A DNA stretch of 58,599 nt from Candidatus Eisenbergiella intestinipullorum (GTDB lineage Bacteria > Bacillota > Clostridia > Lachnospirales > Lachnospiraceae): the NCBI GenBank assembly GCA_019119815.1, contig DWWH01000029.1, forward strand, positions 1 through 58,599. The letters are read 5' to 3'. This document shows positions 1 through 8,560 of the stretch, in pieces. Both the position numbers and the translations under genes were made by a program. The number at the start of each line of letters is the position of its first letter. Positions within the stretch are counted from its first letter, which is position 1. The notes below the pieces were generated by a model. The model was not told the DNA's origin. It was given only the letters and a program-made list of their open reading frames with translations, and did not search any database.

Positions 1-195
1 CCTGAGTATTATCAGGCAACCGTAACCTGCAACTGCGGAAACACGTTTGTAACGGGCTCCACCAAGCCGGAGCTGCACGTGGAAGTATGTTCCAAGTGCC
101 ATTCATTCTACACCGGCCAGCAGAAGGCTGCCCAGGCCCGTGGACGTATCGATAAGTTCAACAGAAAATACGGCGTGGGAACGGCTCAGAACTGA
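1..195 (+). CDS. rpmE: 50S ribosomal protein L31 (5' partial)
   Basis: This is the 3' part of the gene for large-subunit ribosomal protein L31; the window opens inside it and 64 codons remain before the TGA. The zinc-binding cysteine pattern is visible near the start (CNC, then CSKC), followed by the typical HSFYTGQQ segment and a basic tail ending in [11 protein letters not shown]. Keeping the four cysteines makes this the zinc-containing (C+) form. An intrinsic terminator follows directly, so the gene is probably its own transcription unit. Only the initiating residues are missing. Confidence 0.96.
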   Translation, partial: PEYYQATVTCNCGNTFVTGSTKPELHVEVCSKCHSFYTGQQKAAQARGRIDKFNRKYGVGTAQN

Positions 196-228
196 GAGCA
201 GGAATAGGAAGACGGAAGAATTCCGGGG

Positions 229-266
229 AAAAAGGTTGAGGTGTCATGATCTCAACCTTTTTTATT
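229..266 (+). terminator. Intrinsic terminator after rpmE
   Basis: A 12-bp stem (AAAAAGGTTGAG pairing with CTCAACCTTTTT) closes a 10-base loop and runs into a T tract. It separates rpmE from the DUF1385 gene. Confidence 0.9.
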
Positions 267-312
267 AAAAAAAGCTGCCTGCGGGACGTGCAGCAGGGCA
301 TGGAGGAAGAGA

Positions 313-1320
313 ATGGGCACGAAAAAATGCGGACATTATTCCGGGATCGGCGGACAGGCGGTCCTGGAAGGTGTCATGATGAAAAATAACGAGGAATACG
401 CCGTATCCGTGCGCAGACCGGACGGCGTGATCGAAACGAAGAAAGAAAAATACGAAGGCGTCCTGAGCGGGAAGAAGATCGTGAAGCTGCCTTTTGTCAG
501 GGGCGTTTTCAGCTTTATAGATTCCATGGTGCTGGGGATGCAGACGCTTACCTGGTCCGCCGGCTTTTATGAGGACGAAGAGGAAGAGGAAACAAAGGCC
601 GACAGAGTTCTGGATAAGGTATCGAAGGGAAACGCGGAAAAGCTCCTCATGGGGCTGACGGTGGCCTTTTCCGTCGTGCTTGCGGTGGCGATCTTTATCG
701 CGCTGCCCTTCGGCATCAGCCTGCTGTTTCAGAGCTTTGTCCGCAACGCTTCCCTGCTCGCCATCCTGGAGGGACTGGTGCGGCTTGCGATCTTTCTGAT
801 CTATGTGGCGGCTATCGCCTCCATGAAGGACATCCGCCGGGTCTACCAGTACCACGGCGCGGAGCATAAGTGCATCAACTGTGTGGAAAACGGGAGGGAG
901 CTGACCGTGAAAAATGTCATGAAAAGCTCCCGGTTCCATAAGCGCTGCGGGACCAGCTTTCTGCTGTTCGTGGTTCTGATCAGCATCCTGCTGTTCATGT
1001 TCATCCGGGTCGGCAACCCGGTTTTAAGGCTTGTGCTGCGTATCCTGCTCATCCCCGTGGTCGCAGGAATTTCCTATGAGGTGCTGCGTCTGGCCGGCAG
1101 GACGGACAATGTCCTCATCAATCTGATCTCCCGGCCCGGACTGTGGCTGCAGCGGCTGACCACGCGGGAGCCGGAGGAAAGCATGGTGGAGGTGGCCATT
1201 GCTTCCGTGGAGGCGGTCTTTGACTGGAAAGCCTACCTGAAGGACGAATTCGGGTATGAAAGGGAAACGGAGGAAAGCGGGACGGAGACGGAAGCCACTG
1301 CAGAGGGCGGTGCGGTATGA
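313..1320 (+). CDS. DUF1385 integral membrane protein (YqhQ-like)
   Basis: A 335-residue membrane protein of the DUF1385 family, which has no agreed biochemical role. The family signature GIGGQAVLEGVMMK lies at the N-terminus. Hydrophobic segments follow around residues 110-140 and 150-165, and two more come after the YQYHGAEHKCIN motif (about residues 178-190), which has conserved His, Glu and Cys. The ATG at 313 sits behind GGAGGAAGAG. Its stop overlaps the prmC start by four bases (ATGA), which implies translational coupling. This gene often precedes prmC-prfA in Clostridia. The acidic, Thr/Glu-rich C-terminus is probably cytoplasmic. Confidence 0.9.
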   Translation: MGTKKCGHYSGIGGQAVLEGVMMKNNEEYAVSVRRPDGVIETKKEKYEGVLSGKKIVKLPFVRGVFSFIDSMVLGMQTLTWSAGFYEDEEEEETKADRVLDKVSKGNAEKLLMGLTVAFSVVLAVAIFIALPFGISLLFQSFVRNASLLAILEGLVRLAIFLIYVAAIASMKDIRRVYQYHGAEHKCINCVENGRELTVKNVMKSSRFHKRCGTSFLLFVVLISILLFMFIRVGNPVLRLVLRILLIPVVAGISYEVLRLAGRTDNVLINLISRPGLWLQRLTTREPEESMVEVAIASVEAVFDWKAYLKDEFGYERETEESGTETEATAEGGAV

Positions 1321-2147
1321 AGTACGCGGAAATCTTCCGGATGGGAAAAGAAGCGCTGGAGGAGGTAGGGATCGCTGAAGCGGACCTGGATGCCAGGCTG
1401 CTGCTGGAGGCGGTCTGCCAGACGTCCCGGAACGATCTGCTGGTACACGGCGACCGGGAAGTTGGAAAGGAACAGGAGGAGAAATACCGGGAATGGATCG
1501 GCCGCCGCGCATCCCGTGTCCCGCTCCAGCATATCACCGGCGTGCAGGAATTCATGGGACTGGAATTTCTGGTGAACGAGGATGTGCTGATCCCGAGGCA
1601 GGACACGGAGATCCTGGTGGAAGAGGTGCTGCGGGAGCTGACGGACGGCAGCCGGATCCTGGATCTGTGCACGGGCTCGGGATGCATTCTGTTGAGTCTG
1701 CTGCATTATTCCAACGGCTGTGAGGGAACGGGAAGCGACATTTCGGAGAAAGCTCTTGCCGTTGCGGAGGAAAACGCGGAAAGACTGGGAATTTCCGCAA
1801 AATTTCTGTGCGGGGATCTGTTTGAAAGGGTGGAGGGAAGGTATGATTTTATCGTATCGAATCCGCCCTACATTGCATCCGGCGAGATCCCCGGCCTGAT
1901 GGAGGAGGTCCGGCTGCATGAGCCTCTGTCCGCTCTGGACGGACATGAGGACGGACTTTTTTTCTACCGCAGGATCACCCGGGAATGCCCGGACTATCTG
2001 GTGCGCGGCGGCAGCCTGTATCTGGAGATCGGCTGGGATCAGGGAAACGCCGTGAAAGGTCTGATGGAGGAGTCCGGCTTTCATGAGGTGCGCGTGACGA
2101 AGGATTATGCCGGGCTTGACCGGGTGGTGAGCGGCGTCTGGTTCTAG
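1317..2147 (+). CDS. prmC: Peptide chain release factor N5-glutamine methyltransferase
   Basis: PrmC (HemK) methylates the glutamine of the GGQ motif in release factors RF1 and RF2, using S-adenosylmethionine. The 276-residue protein has an N-terminal helical domain, then the Rossmann methyltransferase core with SAM-binding DLCTGSGCI (about residues 118-126) and the diagnostic substrate-site NPPYI (about residue 182). The start ATG overlaps the preceding stop. The enzyme's substrate, prfA, lies 187 bases downstream in the same direction, the usual arrangement. Length and motifs are complete. Confidence 0.96.
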   Translation: MKYAEIFRMGKEALEEVGIAEADLDARLLLEAVCQTSRNDLLVHGDREVGKEQEEKYREWIGRRASRVPLQHITGVQEFMGLEFLVNEDVLIPRQDTEILVEEVLRELTDGSRILDLCTGSGCILLSLLHYSNGCEGTGSDISEKALAVAEENAERLGISAKFLCGDLFERVEGRYDFIVSNPPYIASGEIPGLMEEVRLHEPLSALDGHEDGLFFYRRITRECPDYLVRGGSLYLEIGWDQGNAVKGLMEESGFHEVRVTKDYAGLDRVVSGVWF

Positions 2148-2206
2148 CGTTCCGGATTTTTGTCTGACCGGCTGCCGCTTGGAAAAAACGTGTGGCGCCG
2201 GACGGG

Positions 2207-2240
2207 CCCGCCGCGCAGAAATCTTCGGCTGCCGGGGAAT
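2207..2240 (+). repeat. Short dispersed repeat, family C, copy 1
   Basis: This stretch in the prmC-prfA gap starts with CCCGCCGCGCAG and continues through AATCTTCG to GCCGGG. Nearly the same string recurs at 40733-40768. Both copies put AATCTTCG in the loop of a small hairpin whose stem bases differ (GCAG/CTGC here, GGCAA/TTGCC there). With only two copies and short stems, assignment as a repeat family is tentative. Confidence 0.4.
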
Positions 2241-2334
2241 TGCGCGGGCAATTGCGCCCTGCTCGGGTGGCAGGCATGATGCGTGCCGCGTCAGGGCGCA
2301 CATTTTTATATAAAAGGAAAGGTTGTGGATACAG

Positions 2335-3408
2335 ATGTTTGACAGACTGGAGGATTTGCTCCGCCGGTATGAGGAGATCATGAATGAGCTGAACGAGCCT
2401 GACGTGACGGCGAATCAGGAGCGCTTCCGCGCGCTGATGAAAGAGCAGAGCGATCTGACTCCTCTGGTGGAGGCATACAGAGAATATAAGAAAGCGAAGC
2501 AGGACGAGGAGGACAGTCTGGCTCTGCTGGCGGAAGAAAACGATGAGGAAATGCGGGAGCTCCTGAAGGAGGAGCACGCGGCGGCAAAAAAACGGATCGA
2601 AGAGCTGGAACAGGAACTGAAGATCCTTCTGCTTCCCAAAGATCCCAACGATGACAAAAACGTTATCGTGGAGATCCGTGCCGGGGCGGGCGGGGACGAG
2701 GCAGCCCTTTTCGCTGCGGAAATGTACCGTCTTTATGTGAAATATGCAGAGCGCAGGCGCTGGAAGGTGGAGACCGTCAGCGCGGACGAGATCGGAATCG
2801 GCGGCATGAAGGAGGTTACCTTTATGGTCACCGGAAAGGGGGCCTATTCCCGCCTGAAATATGAAAGCGGCGTGCATCGCGTCCAGCGCGTGCCGGAGAC
2901 CGAATCCGGCGGAAGGATCCATACCTCCACCATCACCGTTGCGGTCATGCCGGAGGCGGAGGATGTGGACGTGGTCATCGATGAAAAGGACATCCGCATC
3001 GACGTGATGCGCGCCTCCGGAAACGGCGGCCAGTGCGTCAATACCACGGACTCCGCGGTGCGTCTGACCCATTATCCCACCGGGATCGTGGTATACAGTC
3101 AGACCGAGAAGTCTCAGCTTCAGAACAAGGCCAAGGCGTTTGCTCTCCTGCGCGCCAAGCTGTACGACATCGAACAGCAGAAGGCCCACGACGCGGAGGC
3201 GGAGCTGCGGCGCAGTCAGATCGGCACCGGCGACCGTTCCGAAAAGATCCGCACCTACAATTTCCCCCAGGGCCGCGTGACCGACCACCGTATCAAGCTG
3301 ACCCTCTACAAGATCGACGACATCATGAACGGGGACATCGACGAGCTCCTTGACAGCCTCATCGCAGCAGATCAGGCCGCCAAGCTGGCCAAGCTCGGAG
3401 AAGCCTGA
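2335..3408 (+). CDS. prfA: Peptide chain release factor 1
   Basis: RF1 recognises UAA and UAG in the ribosomal A site and triggers hydrolysis of peptidyl-tRNA. The 357-residue protein shows the long N-terminal coiled-coil region, the codon-recognition PET tripeptide (in [12 protein letters not shown]) and the catalytic GGQ in [16 protein letters not shown]. The residue after GGQ is Cys where His is more usual. I chose ATG 2335 (MFDRLEDLL, the usual N-terminus); an in-frame TTG at 2323 lies directly on the AAAGGAAAGG ribosome binding site and is less likely. It is the substrate of the upstream PrmC. Confidence 0.96.
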   Translation: MFDRLEDLLRRYEEIMNELNEPDVTANQERFRALMKEQSDLTPLVEAYREYKKAKQDEEDSLALLAEENDEEMRELLKEEHAAAKKRIEELEQELKILLLPKDPNDDKNVIVEIRAGAGGDEAALFAAEMYRLYVKYAERRRWKVETVSADEIGIGGMKEVTFMVTGKGAYSRLKYESGVHRVQRVPETESGGRIHTSTITVAVMPEAEDVDVVIDEKDIRIDVMRASGNGGQCVNTTDSAVRLTHYPTGIVVYSQTEKSQLQNKAKAFALLRAKLYDIEQQKAHDAEAELRRSQIGTGDRSEKIRTYNFPQGRVTDHRIKLTLYKIDDIMNGDIDELLDSLIAADQAAKLAKLGEA

Positions 3409-3463
3409 AAGGCGGCCTGATCCGCCGGTCAGAGCCGCGGGACGGGGAAAGAAATCTGAAAAA

Positions 3464-3528
3464 AACAGGGATGAGAGAACAGGAATCGGGCGGCAGAGCG
3501 CCGGCGTTCCTCTTCTTCCATCCCTGTT
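3464..3528. terminator. Large hairpin between convergent prfA and HIT-like gene
   Basis: AACAGGGATG pairs with CATCCCTGTT around a GC-rich inner segment. The structure sits exactly between two convergent genes and an A-run precedes it, so it may terminate from both directions. The lack of a clean T tract on the plus strand lowers confidence. Confidence 0.5.
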
Positions 3529-3556
3529 GTCATGTGGAAAACCGGCAGGGGGACCG

Positions 3557-3859
3557 TTATGCCTGCAGAAGCTTTTCCAGCTCCTCATTCAGCCGCTTTT
3601 TCATGCGTTCCAACTCCTCGGGCGAGGGGCGGAAGGCCGGAGCATACAGCTCGGTGGCGTGCTCCTTGTACAGAAAAAGGGAGTAGCCGGGAAAGCGCTG
3701 GAAGTCTCCGATCACCACGTAGCCGGTTTCCAGTTCTCTGACAAAGAATGGATTTTTGCCCTGCCGGGTCAGCTCGATCCGTTGGCAGATGCCGCAGGAA
3801 CAGGGGGCATCGGAAGGGGATTTCCGGAGGGAAGCAGGCTGGAATGACAGATCTGTCAT
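3557..3859 (-). CDS. HIT-family-like protein, C-terminally truncated
   Basis: The 100-residue product matches the N-terminal half of small HIT-family nucleotide hydrolases: CSCGICQRIE, then NPFFVRELETGYVVIGDFQ and LFLYKEHATEL. The family normally continues for about 40-50 more residues to the catalytic HxHxH histidines. Here the chain diverges into a charged helix (SPEELERMKKRLNEELEKLL) and stops, so the active-site triad is absent. Start ATG 3859 has AAAGGAAAAAG upstream; an in-frame extension to 3988 reads like non-coding leader. It is either a truncated relic or a repurposed nucleotide-binding fragment. It converges on prfA. Confidence 0.65.
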   Translation of the reverse strand: MTDLSFQPASLRKSPSDAPCSCGICQRIELTRQGKNPFFVRELETGYVVIGDFQRFPGYSLFLYKEHATELYAPAFRPSPEELERMKKRLNEELEKLLQA

Positions 3860-4058
3860 GGGAATCTTTTTCCTTTCTATTGCATTTACGCTGTTGTACA
3901 AATGTGTTATATTGAAGCTGTTATGGGCGGTTGATAAAAAAAGGAGATCATGAAAAAGGAATCCTGAAAAAAGGAGTCCTGAAGGCACGGGACAAGTTTT
4001 ATCTTACCATAAAAGAAAATTGCAGTCTATTCTTTTTTCCATGCTGCTGATAGGATTG

Positions 4059-4193
4059 GTTACTACTCAGCCAGGTCTGCGCATTCCCTGCGCAGACCGT
4101 ACGAAAAAAGACCGGCTGGAAGCATCCGGCCTGGCGCGAAGCGCTTGGAATGGCCGGATGCCGTTACAGCTCTGCTGAAGGCTGAGCTGTAAC
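4059..4193 (+). repeat. Palindromic intergenic repeat, family A, copy 1
   Basis: A roughly 135-bp element made of three nested inverted repeats: GTCTGCGCA/TGCGCAGAC, GCATCCGGCC/GGCCGGATGC and GTTACAGCT/AGCTGTAAC. It recurs at 40824-40958 (inverted), 44271-44413 and, cut short, at 38218-38310. No coding potential is conserved. It lies in the 391-base gap 3860-4250, upstream of the nucleotidyltransferase gene, and looks like a large REP/BIME-type element. Confidence 0.85.
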
Positions 4194-4250
4194 TAGGATT
4201 GTCTGTGACAGAACGGTTCTTTTAGAGCACATGGGAAAGGAGAGAGCAGG

Positions 4251-5057
4251 ATGAAAGTGGATGTGAAGGATTATGTGACGAAGCTGACCGCCGCGCTGAA
4301 AAAGGAATTCGGAGAACGGCTTCTTTATGTGGGACTGCAGGGAAGTTATCTGCGCAAAGAGGCCGGGGATGCCAGCGACATTGACATCATGGCGGTGCTG
4401 GATGTGCTGGAGCCGGAGGATATGGACGCCTACCGCAGGGTGGTGAAGGGGCTGGAGCATGCGGACCGCTCCTGCGGATTTTTGTGCGGAAGAAGGGAGC
4501 TGGCGGAGTGGAACCGCTGCGAGATCTGTCATCTTCTGCATACCACGATGGACTGCTTCGGAAGGTTAAAGGAGCTGGTGCCGGAATATACGCAGGACGA
4601 TGTGCTCCGGTACATCCGCCTGATGACCGGAAACCTTTATCACGAGCTCTGCCACAGCCGGGTGCATGGCTTTGCTCCGGAGGCGGCCCTCGGGGACGGA
4701 ACGCCGGAACGGAAAGCGCCTGCGAAACTGCGGAAAGAAGGGAGTCCGGAAAGGCCGGACTGGGAGAGGCTGCTGCCGGGCGCTTTCAAACAGGCTTTTT
4801 TCATCCTGCAGAATAAGCAGTATCTGGAGAGCGGTGTCTTTGCAATCCGTCGGGCGGAGCTTCTGCCGCTTCTGTCCGGAACGGGCAGACGGGTGCTGCA
4901 GGAAGAAGGGCTGGCCTTCGGCTCCGCTCCGGAAGCGCAGGAGACGGCGGGAGCAAAGAAGAGGCTTTCGGCAGAAGGGCGGTTTGCCCTTTTGTTCGAC
5001 TGGTGCCGGGAGACGCTGGACTGGGCGGAAAAGGCGGAACCGGGCAAAAGAGGCTGA
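4251..5057 (+). CDS. Nucleotidyltransferase-domain protein
   Basis: The 268-residue protein carries the polymerase-beta-type nucleotidyltransferase signature GSYLRKEAGDASDIDIM at about residues 31-47: GS followed by a DxD metal-binding pair. Such proteins transfer a nucleotide to a protein, RNA or small molecule, with aminoglycoside adenylyltransferases and MNT-type antitoxins among the relatives. The C-terminal half is helical and carries a second segment resembling a HEPN/substrate domain (AFKQAFFILQNKQYL). The substrate is unknown. ATG 4251 follows AAAGGAGAG. It ends 14 bases before a MATE gene, suggesting co-transcription. Confidence 0.75.
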   Translation: MKVDVKDYVTKLTAALKKEFGERLLYVGLQGSYLRKEAGDASDIDIMAVLDVLEPEDMDAYRRVVKGLEHADRSCGFLCGRRELAEWNRCEICHLLHTTMDCFGRLKELVPEYTQDDVLRYIRLMTGNLYHELCHSRVHGFAPEAALGDGTPERKAPAKLRKEGSPERPDWERLLPGAFKQAFFILQNKQYLESGVFAIRRAELLPLLSGTGRRVLQEEGLAFGSAPEAQETAGAKKRLSAEGRFALLFDWCRETLDWAEKAEPGKRG

Positions 5058-5071
5058 GGAGGGAAGGAGAC

Positions 5072-6436
5072 ATGGCCGGAACGGTGAAAATGACGGAGGG
5101 GAAGATCACAGGACAGCTTCTGGCCTACGCGCTGCCGCTGATCGCGGGGAACGTGTTTCAGCTCACCTATAATGTGGCGGATTCCGTGATCGTGGGACGG
5201 TTCATCGGAACGGAGACACTGGCCGCGGTGGGAACGGCGGGACCGGTGATGAACCTGTTCATTCTGGGGATTTCGGGCGTGAGCATGGGAGCCTCCGTGA
5301 TCATGAGCCGCTTTTTCGGGGCGGGCAGGGAGGAGCTGCTGAAAAAAGAGATGGCGACGGTGTCCGTGTTCGGCCTGTATTTTTCCGTGCTTCTGGCACT
5401 GGCGGGAGCGGTGGGGGCAAAGGCGCTTTTAAGGCTTCTGCAGGTGCCGGAGGAAATCCTGTCTCTGGCGGCGGGGTATCTGCGTCTGATCTTTATCGGG
5501 ATGCCCTTCACCTATTTTTACAACGCCTATTCCTCCGCATTGAAAAGTGTGGGGGATTCACGGACGCCGCTGTATTTTCTGGTGATCTCCACCGTATTGA
5601 ACGCGGGGCTGGACCTGGTTTTGATCGGGGGCCTGCGTTTCGGGATCGTCTGTTCCGCGCTGACCACGGTGTTCGCCCAGGCGGTCAGCGCCGTCTGCTG
5701 CGCGGTGTATGTGAAACGGCGGGTTCCCGTGCTGTATGTGCCCTTCCAGGAGCTTCGTGCGGACCGCGCTCTTCTGGGAGAAACGCTGCGCTACGGAGGC
5801 GTCACCGCCCTGCAGCAGGCCTGCCAGCCCATCGGGAATCTGCTGATCCAGGGCGCGGTGAACGGGATGGGCGTGAACATCATGGCCGCATTCAATGCGG
5901 TGACGAAGATCGACGATTACGCGCTGGTACCGGAGCGCAATATTTCCAACGCCATGACGACCTTCATCGCGCAGAATGCCGGGGCGGGAAAGAAAAGCCG
6001 GATCCGCAGAGGCTTTGCGGCGGGCATGGGGATGGAGGGCGTTTACGGTGTGCTGGCCTGCGGGGTGGTGCTTCTGATCCGAAGGCCGGTGATGGAGCTG
6101 TTCGTGGGACGGGCGGAGACGGCAGTGATCGCGGAGGGAGCCGGGTATCTGGGGCTGATGGCCTTTTTTTACATCCTGCCCGGACTGACCAATGGTATTC
6201 AGGGCTTCTACCGGGGCATGGGATGGATGAAGATGACGCTGGCAGCAACGGCGCTTCAGACCAGCCTGCGGGTGCTCTTCGTCTATCTGCTCTCCGGATG
6301 GCTTGGCATCCGCAGCTTTGTGGTTTCCTGCGCTGTGGGCTGGTGCGCCATGCTTGTGATGGAAGGGCTTCATTATCAGTTTGTGATGAAAAAGGGGTTG
6401 AAGGCCGGAGACGGCAGGAAGGAGGAAATGAGATGA
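5072..6436 (+). CDS. MATE family efflux transporter
   Basis: A 454-residue, 12-helix MATE protein, expected to export cationic drugs or metabolites in exchange for Na+ or H+. The first helix carries ITGQLLAYALPLIAGN and the next region YNVADSVIVGRFIG, both typical of the family, and the second half repeats the fold. I chose ATG 5072 because GGAGGGAAGGAG lies just upstream. Its TGA overlaps the ATG of the alcohol dehydrogenase (ATGA at 6433), so the two are translationally coupled. It is the first of three MATE genes in the window. Confidence 0.93.
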   Translation: MAGTVKMTEGKITGQLLAYALPLIAGNVFQLTYNVADSVIVGRFIGTETLAAVGTAGPVMNLFILGISGVSMGASVIMSRFFGAGREELLKKEMATVSVFGLYFSVLLALAGAVGAKALLRLLQVPEEILSLAAGYLRLIFIGMPFTYFYNAYSSALKSVGDSRTPLYFLVISTVLNAGLDLVLIGGLRFGIVCSALTTVFAQAVSAVCCAVYVKRRVPVLYVPFQELRADRALLGETLRYGGVTALQQACQPIGNLLIQGAVNGMGVNIMAAFNAVTKIDDYALVPERNISNAMTTFIAQNAGAGKKSRIRRGFAAGMGMEGVYGVLACGVVLLIRRPVMELFVGRAETAVIAEGAGYLGLMAFFYILPGLTNGIQGFYRGMGWMKMTLAATALQTSLRVLFVYLLSGWLGIRSFVVSCAVGWCAMLVMEGLHYQFVMKKGLKAGDGRKEEMR

Positions 6437-7458
6437 AATGTGCGGTATTTTACGGAAGGCATGAGGTGCGAATCGAGGAGCGGCCCCGTCCGGTCCCGGA
6501 GCCGGACGAGGTGCTCATCCGGGTGAAGGCCTGCGGCGTCTGCGGAACGGATGTGCACATCTTTGAGGGAGATGAGGGAGCGGCGGAAGTGACGCCTCCT
6601 ACGATTCTGGGGCATGAATTTGCCGGCGTGGTGGAGGAAACGGGGGCGCTTGTCACGAGCTGCGGAGTGGGGGAGAGGGTCTGTGTCGATCCCAACTGTC
6701 TGTGCGGCTTTTGTACGCCCTGCCGGGAGGGCGTGGGACATTACTGTGAAAACATGATCGGCTACGGCACCACAGTAAACGGCGGCTTTGCGGAATTCTG
6801 CGCGGTGAAGGAGCGTCAGGTGTACCGGCTGGGGGACCATACCAGCTTTGAGCAGGGGGCCATGGCAGAGCCTGTCGCCTGCTGCCTGCACGGCATCGAC
6901 CTGTGCGGCATCCGTCCCGGCCATCAGGTGGCGGTGATCGGAGGGGGAATGATCGGCCTTCTGATGCTGCAGCTTGCCAGACTTTCCGGAGCGGCGAAGA
7001 CCGCTCTTCTGGAGCCCGTGGAGGAGAAGCGCCGGGTGGGAGCGGCTTTGGGAGCGGATGTGTGCGTGGATCCTCTGCATGAGGACGCGAGAGCGGCGCT
7101 TTCTGCAGCGGGCATGGGCCATCTGGACACGGTGATCGAATGTGTGGGAAAGCCGGCCACGATCGAACAGGCCATCGACCTGGCCGGTTATAAGGCGGTG
7201 GTGATGATGTTCGGGCTGACCGCGCCGCAGGAGACGGCAGCCATCCGGCCCTTTGAGATCTTCAAAAAGGAGCTGGAGCTGAAGGCTTCTTACATCAATC
7301 CTTATACCCAGACCAGAGCCCTCCGTCTGATCGACAGCGGCAGGCTGGACGTAAGCAGCATGGTCCATGAGGTCTGCGGCCTGGACCGTCTGGCGGAGAT
7401 TCTGGCCAGGCCAAAGCTGCGGGCGAAGGGAAAGTATATCATTTCGCCGGAAAAATAA
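6433..7458 (+). CDS. Zinc-dependent alcohol (polyol) dehydrogenase
   Basis: A 341-residue medium-chain dehydrogenase. It shows the catalytic zinc ligands (Cys in ACGVCGTDVHIF; GHEFAG), the four-cysteine structural zinc loop (CLCGFCTPCREGVGHYC) and a Rossmann NAD site (AVIGGGMIG). Overall it resembles sorbitol, threonine and other polyol dehydrogenases; the substrate cannot be told from sequence. The start overlaps the MATE stop. An oxidoreductase coupled to an exporter could handle a shared metabolite, but that is only inference. Confidence 0.92.
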   Translation: MKCAVFYGRHEVRIEERPRPVPEPDEVLIRVKACGVCGTDVHIFEGDEGAAEVTPPTILGHEFAGVVEETGALVTSCGVGERVCVDPNCLCGFCTPCREGVGHYCENMIGYGTTVNGGFAEFCAVKERQVYRLGDHTSFEQGAMAEPVACCLHGIDLCGIRPGHQVAVIGGGMIGLLMLQLARLSGAAKTALLEPVEEKRRVGAALGADVCVDPLHEDARAALSAAGMGHLDTVIECVGKPATIEQAIDLAGYKAVVMMFGLTAPQETAAIRPFEIFKKELELKASYINPYTQTRALRLIDSGRLDVSSMVHEVCGLDRLAEILARPKLRAKGKYIISPEK

Positions 7459-7531
7459 GGGAAACGGAAGAAGCGCAGGAAGCCGGAAACGGAAGAAAAG
7501 GGAAGCCGGAATCAGGGCATGAGGGAAAACC

Positions 7532-8452
7532 ATGAGAGGAAGCGGAGAAAGAAAATTTGTCTGGCAGCTGGAAAGGGGAGACGGCGTGGGGATCGTCTGC
7601 TGCTCCGACGGCTGGAGGCGGGAACGGCAGCAGGAGCTTTCCGCCCTGCTTCAGAAGCTGGAGGAGCTGGGGCTTCGTCCCCGGCTTTCGCCCTGTATCT
7701 ATGAGAAGGACGGCGCTTTTTCCGGAAGCGGGAGGGAGCGGGCCCGGGCGCTGATGGATTTTTACCGGGATGCTTCCATCCGGGCGATCTTTGATCTTTC
7801 CGGCGGAAACGCGGCGAACGAAGTGCTGCCCTTTCTGGATTTTGATGCGATCGCCGGAGCGGACAAGCTGTTCTGGGGTTACAGCGATCTGACGGTGATC
7901 CTGAACGCGGTATATGCGAAAACCGGCAGGCCTTCCGTGCTCTGGCAGGTGAGAAATCTGCTGTATGAGCGGGGAAAAGAGCAGGAAGCGGACCTGACGG
8001 AGGCTCTGTCCGGAACAGGGGAGACGCTCTTTTCCTTTCCCTTCCGCTTCCTGCAGAAGGACCGGATGGAGGGCGTCATTCTGGGCGGCAATCTGCGCTG
8101 CCTGCTGAAGCTTGCGGGAACGCCCTTCTGGCCGGAGATGGAGGGAAAGCTTCTCCTGCTGGAGGCCAGAAGCGGCGGAGAAGCGATGATCGCCTCCGGC
8201 CTGGCGCAGCTTCGGCAGATGGGTGTTTTTGACCGGATCTCCGGTCTGCTTTTGGGCACCTTTACGGAGCTGGAGAAAAAGACGCCGGACGGAGCGGAAA
8301 GGCTGGCAGCCCTGGCAAAGGAAGCCGCAGGGGCGGAGCTTCCCATCGCCGGAACGGACCGCATCGGCCACGGGCCCGACTCCGCCGCAGTGCTGATCGG
8401 CGGGCGGATGATACTGGAAAGCGGCCGGCCGCCCCGTCTGGCAGAAATCTGA
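7532..8452 (+). CDS. LD-carboxypeptidase-like peptidase (S66 family)
   Basis: The 306-residue protein matches family S66, whose members remove the terminal D-alanine of muropeptides or, as MccF, cleave microcin C. The expected catalytic set is visible: the nucleophile Ser in GYSDLT, a Glu in KLLLLEARSGGE after the GNLRCLLKLAGTPFW segment, and a His in IGHGPDSAAVLIG. No signal peptide is present, so it should be cytoplasmic and act in cell-wall recycling or detoxification. ATG 7532 follows GAGGGAAAACC. It lies 73 bases after the dehydrogenase and converges on yitT. Confidence 0.88.
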   Translation: MRGSGERKFVWQLERGDGVGIVCCSDGWRRERQQELSALLQKLEELGLRPRLSPCIYEKDGAFSGSGRERARALMDFYRDASIRAIFDLSGGNAANEVLPFLDFDAIAGADKLFWGYSDLTVILNAVYAKTGRPSVLWQVRNLLYERGKEQEADLTEALSGTGETLFSFPFRFLQKDRMEGVILGGNLRCLLKLAGTPFWPEMEGKLLLLEARSGGEAMIASGLAQLRQMGVFDRISGLLLGTFTELEKKTPDGAERLAALAKEAAGAELPIAGTDRIGHGPDSAAVLIGGRMILESGRPPRLAEI

Positions 8453-8487
8453 CCCTGTGCCGTCTCTCTGACTGGCTGAAATCCGGT

Positions 8488-8515
8488 CCTGCGGCCGCCC
8501 CGGCAGGCCGCAGGA
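8488..8515. terminator. GC-rich hairpin between convergent genes
   Basis: TCCTGCGGCC pairs perfectly with GGCCGCAGGA around an 8-base loop. It lies in the 108-base gap between two convergent stops. There is no T tract, so it may act as a transcription barrier or RNA-stabilising stem rather than a canonical terminator. Confidence 0.45.
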
Positions 8516-8560
8516 TCCGCCGGGCGGCTTTCCCGGCCGGACATGGTGCCGGAGGGAAGG

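Noticed and set aside
4251..5057. MNT/HEPN toxin-antitoxin pair
   Set aside because: The nucleotidyltransferase motif is present, but both parts lie in one 268-residue protein and the next gene is a MATE pump; no separate toxin is seen.
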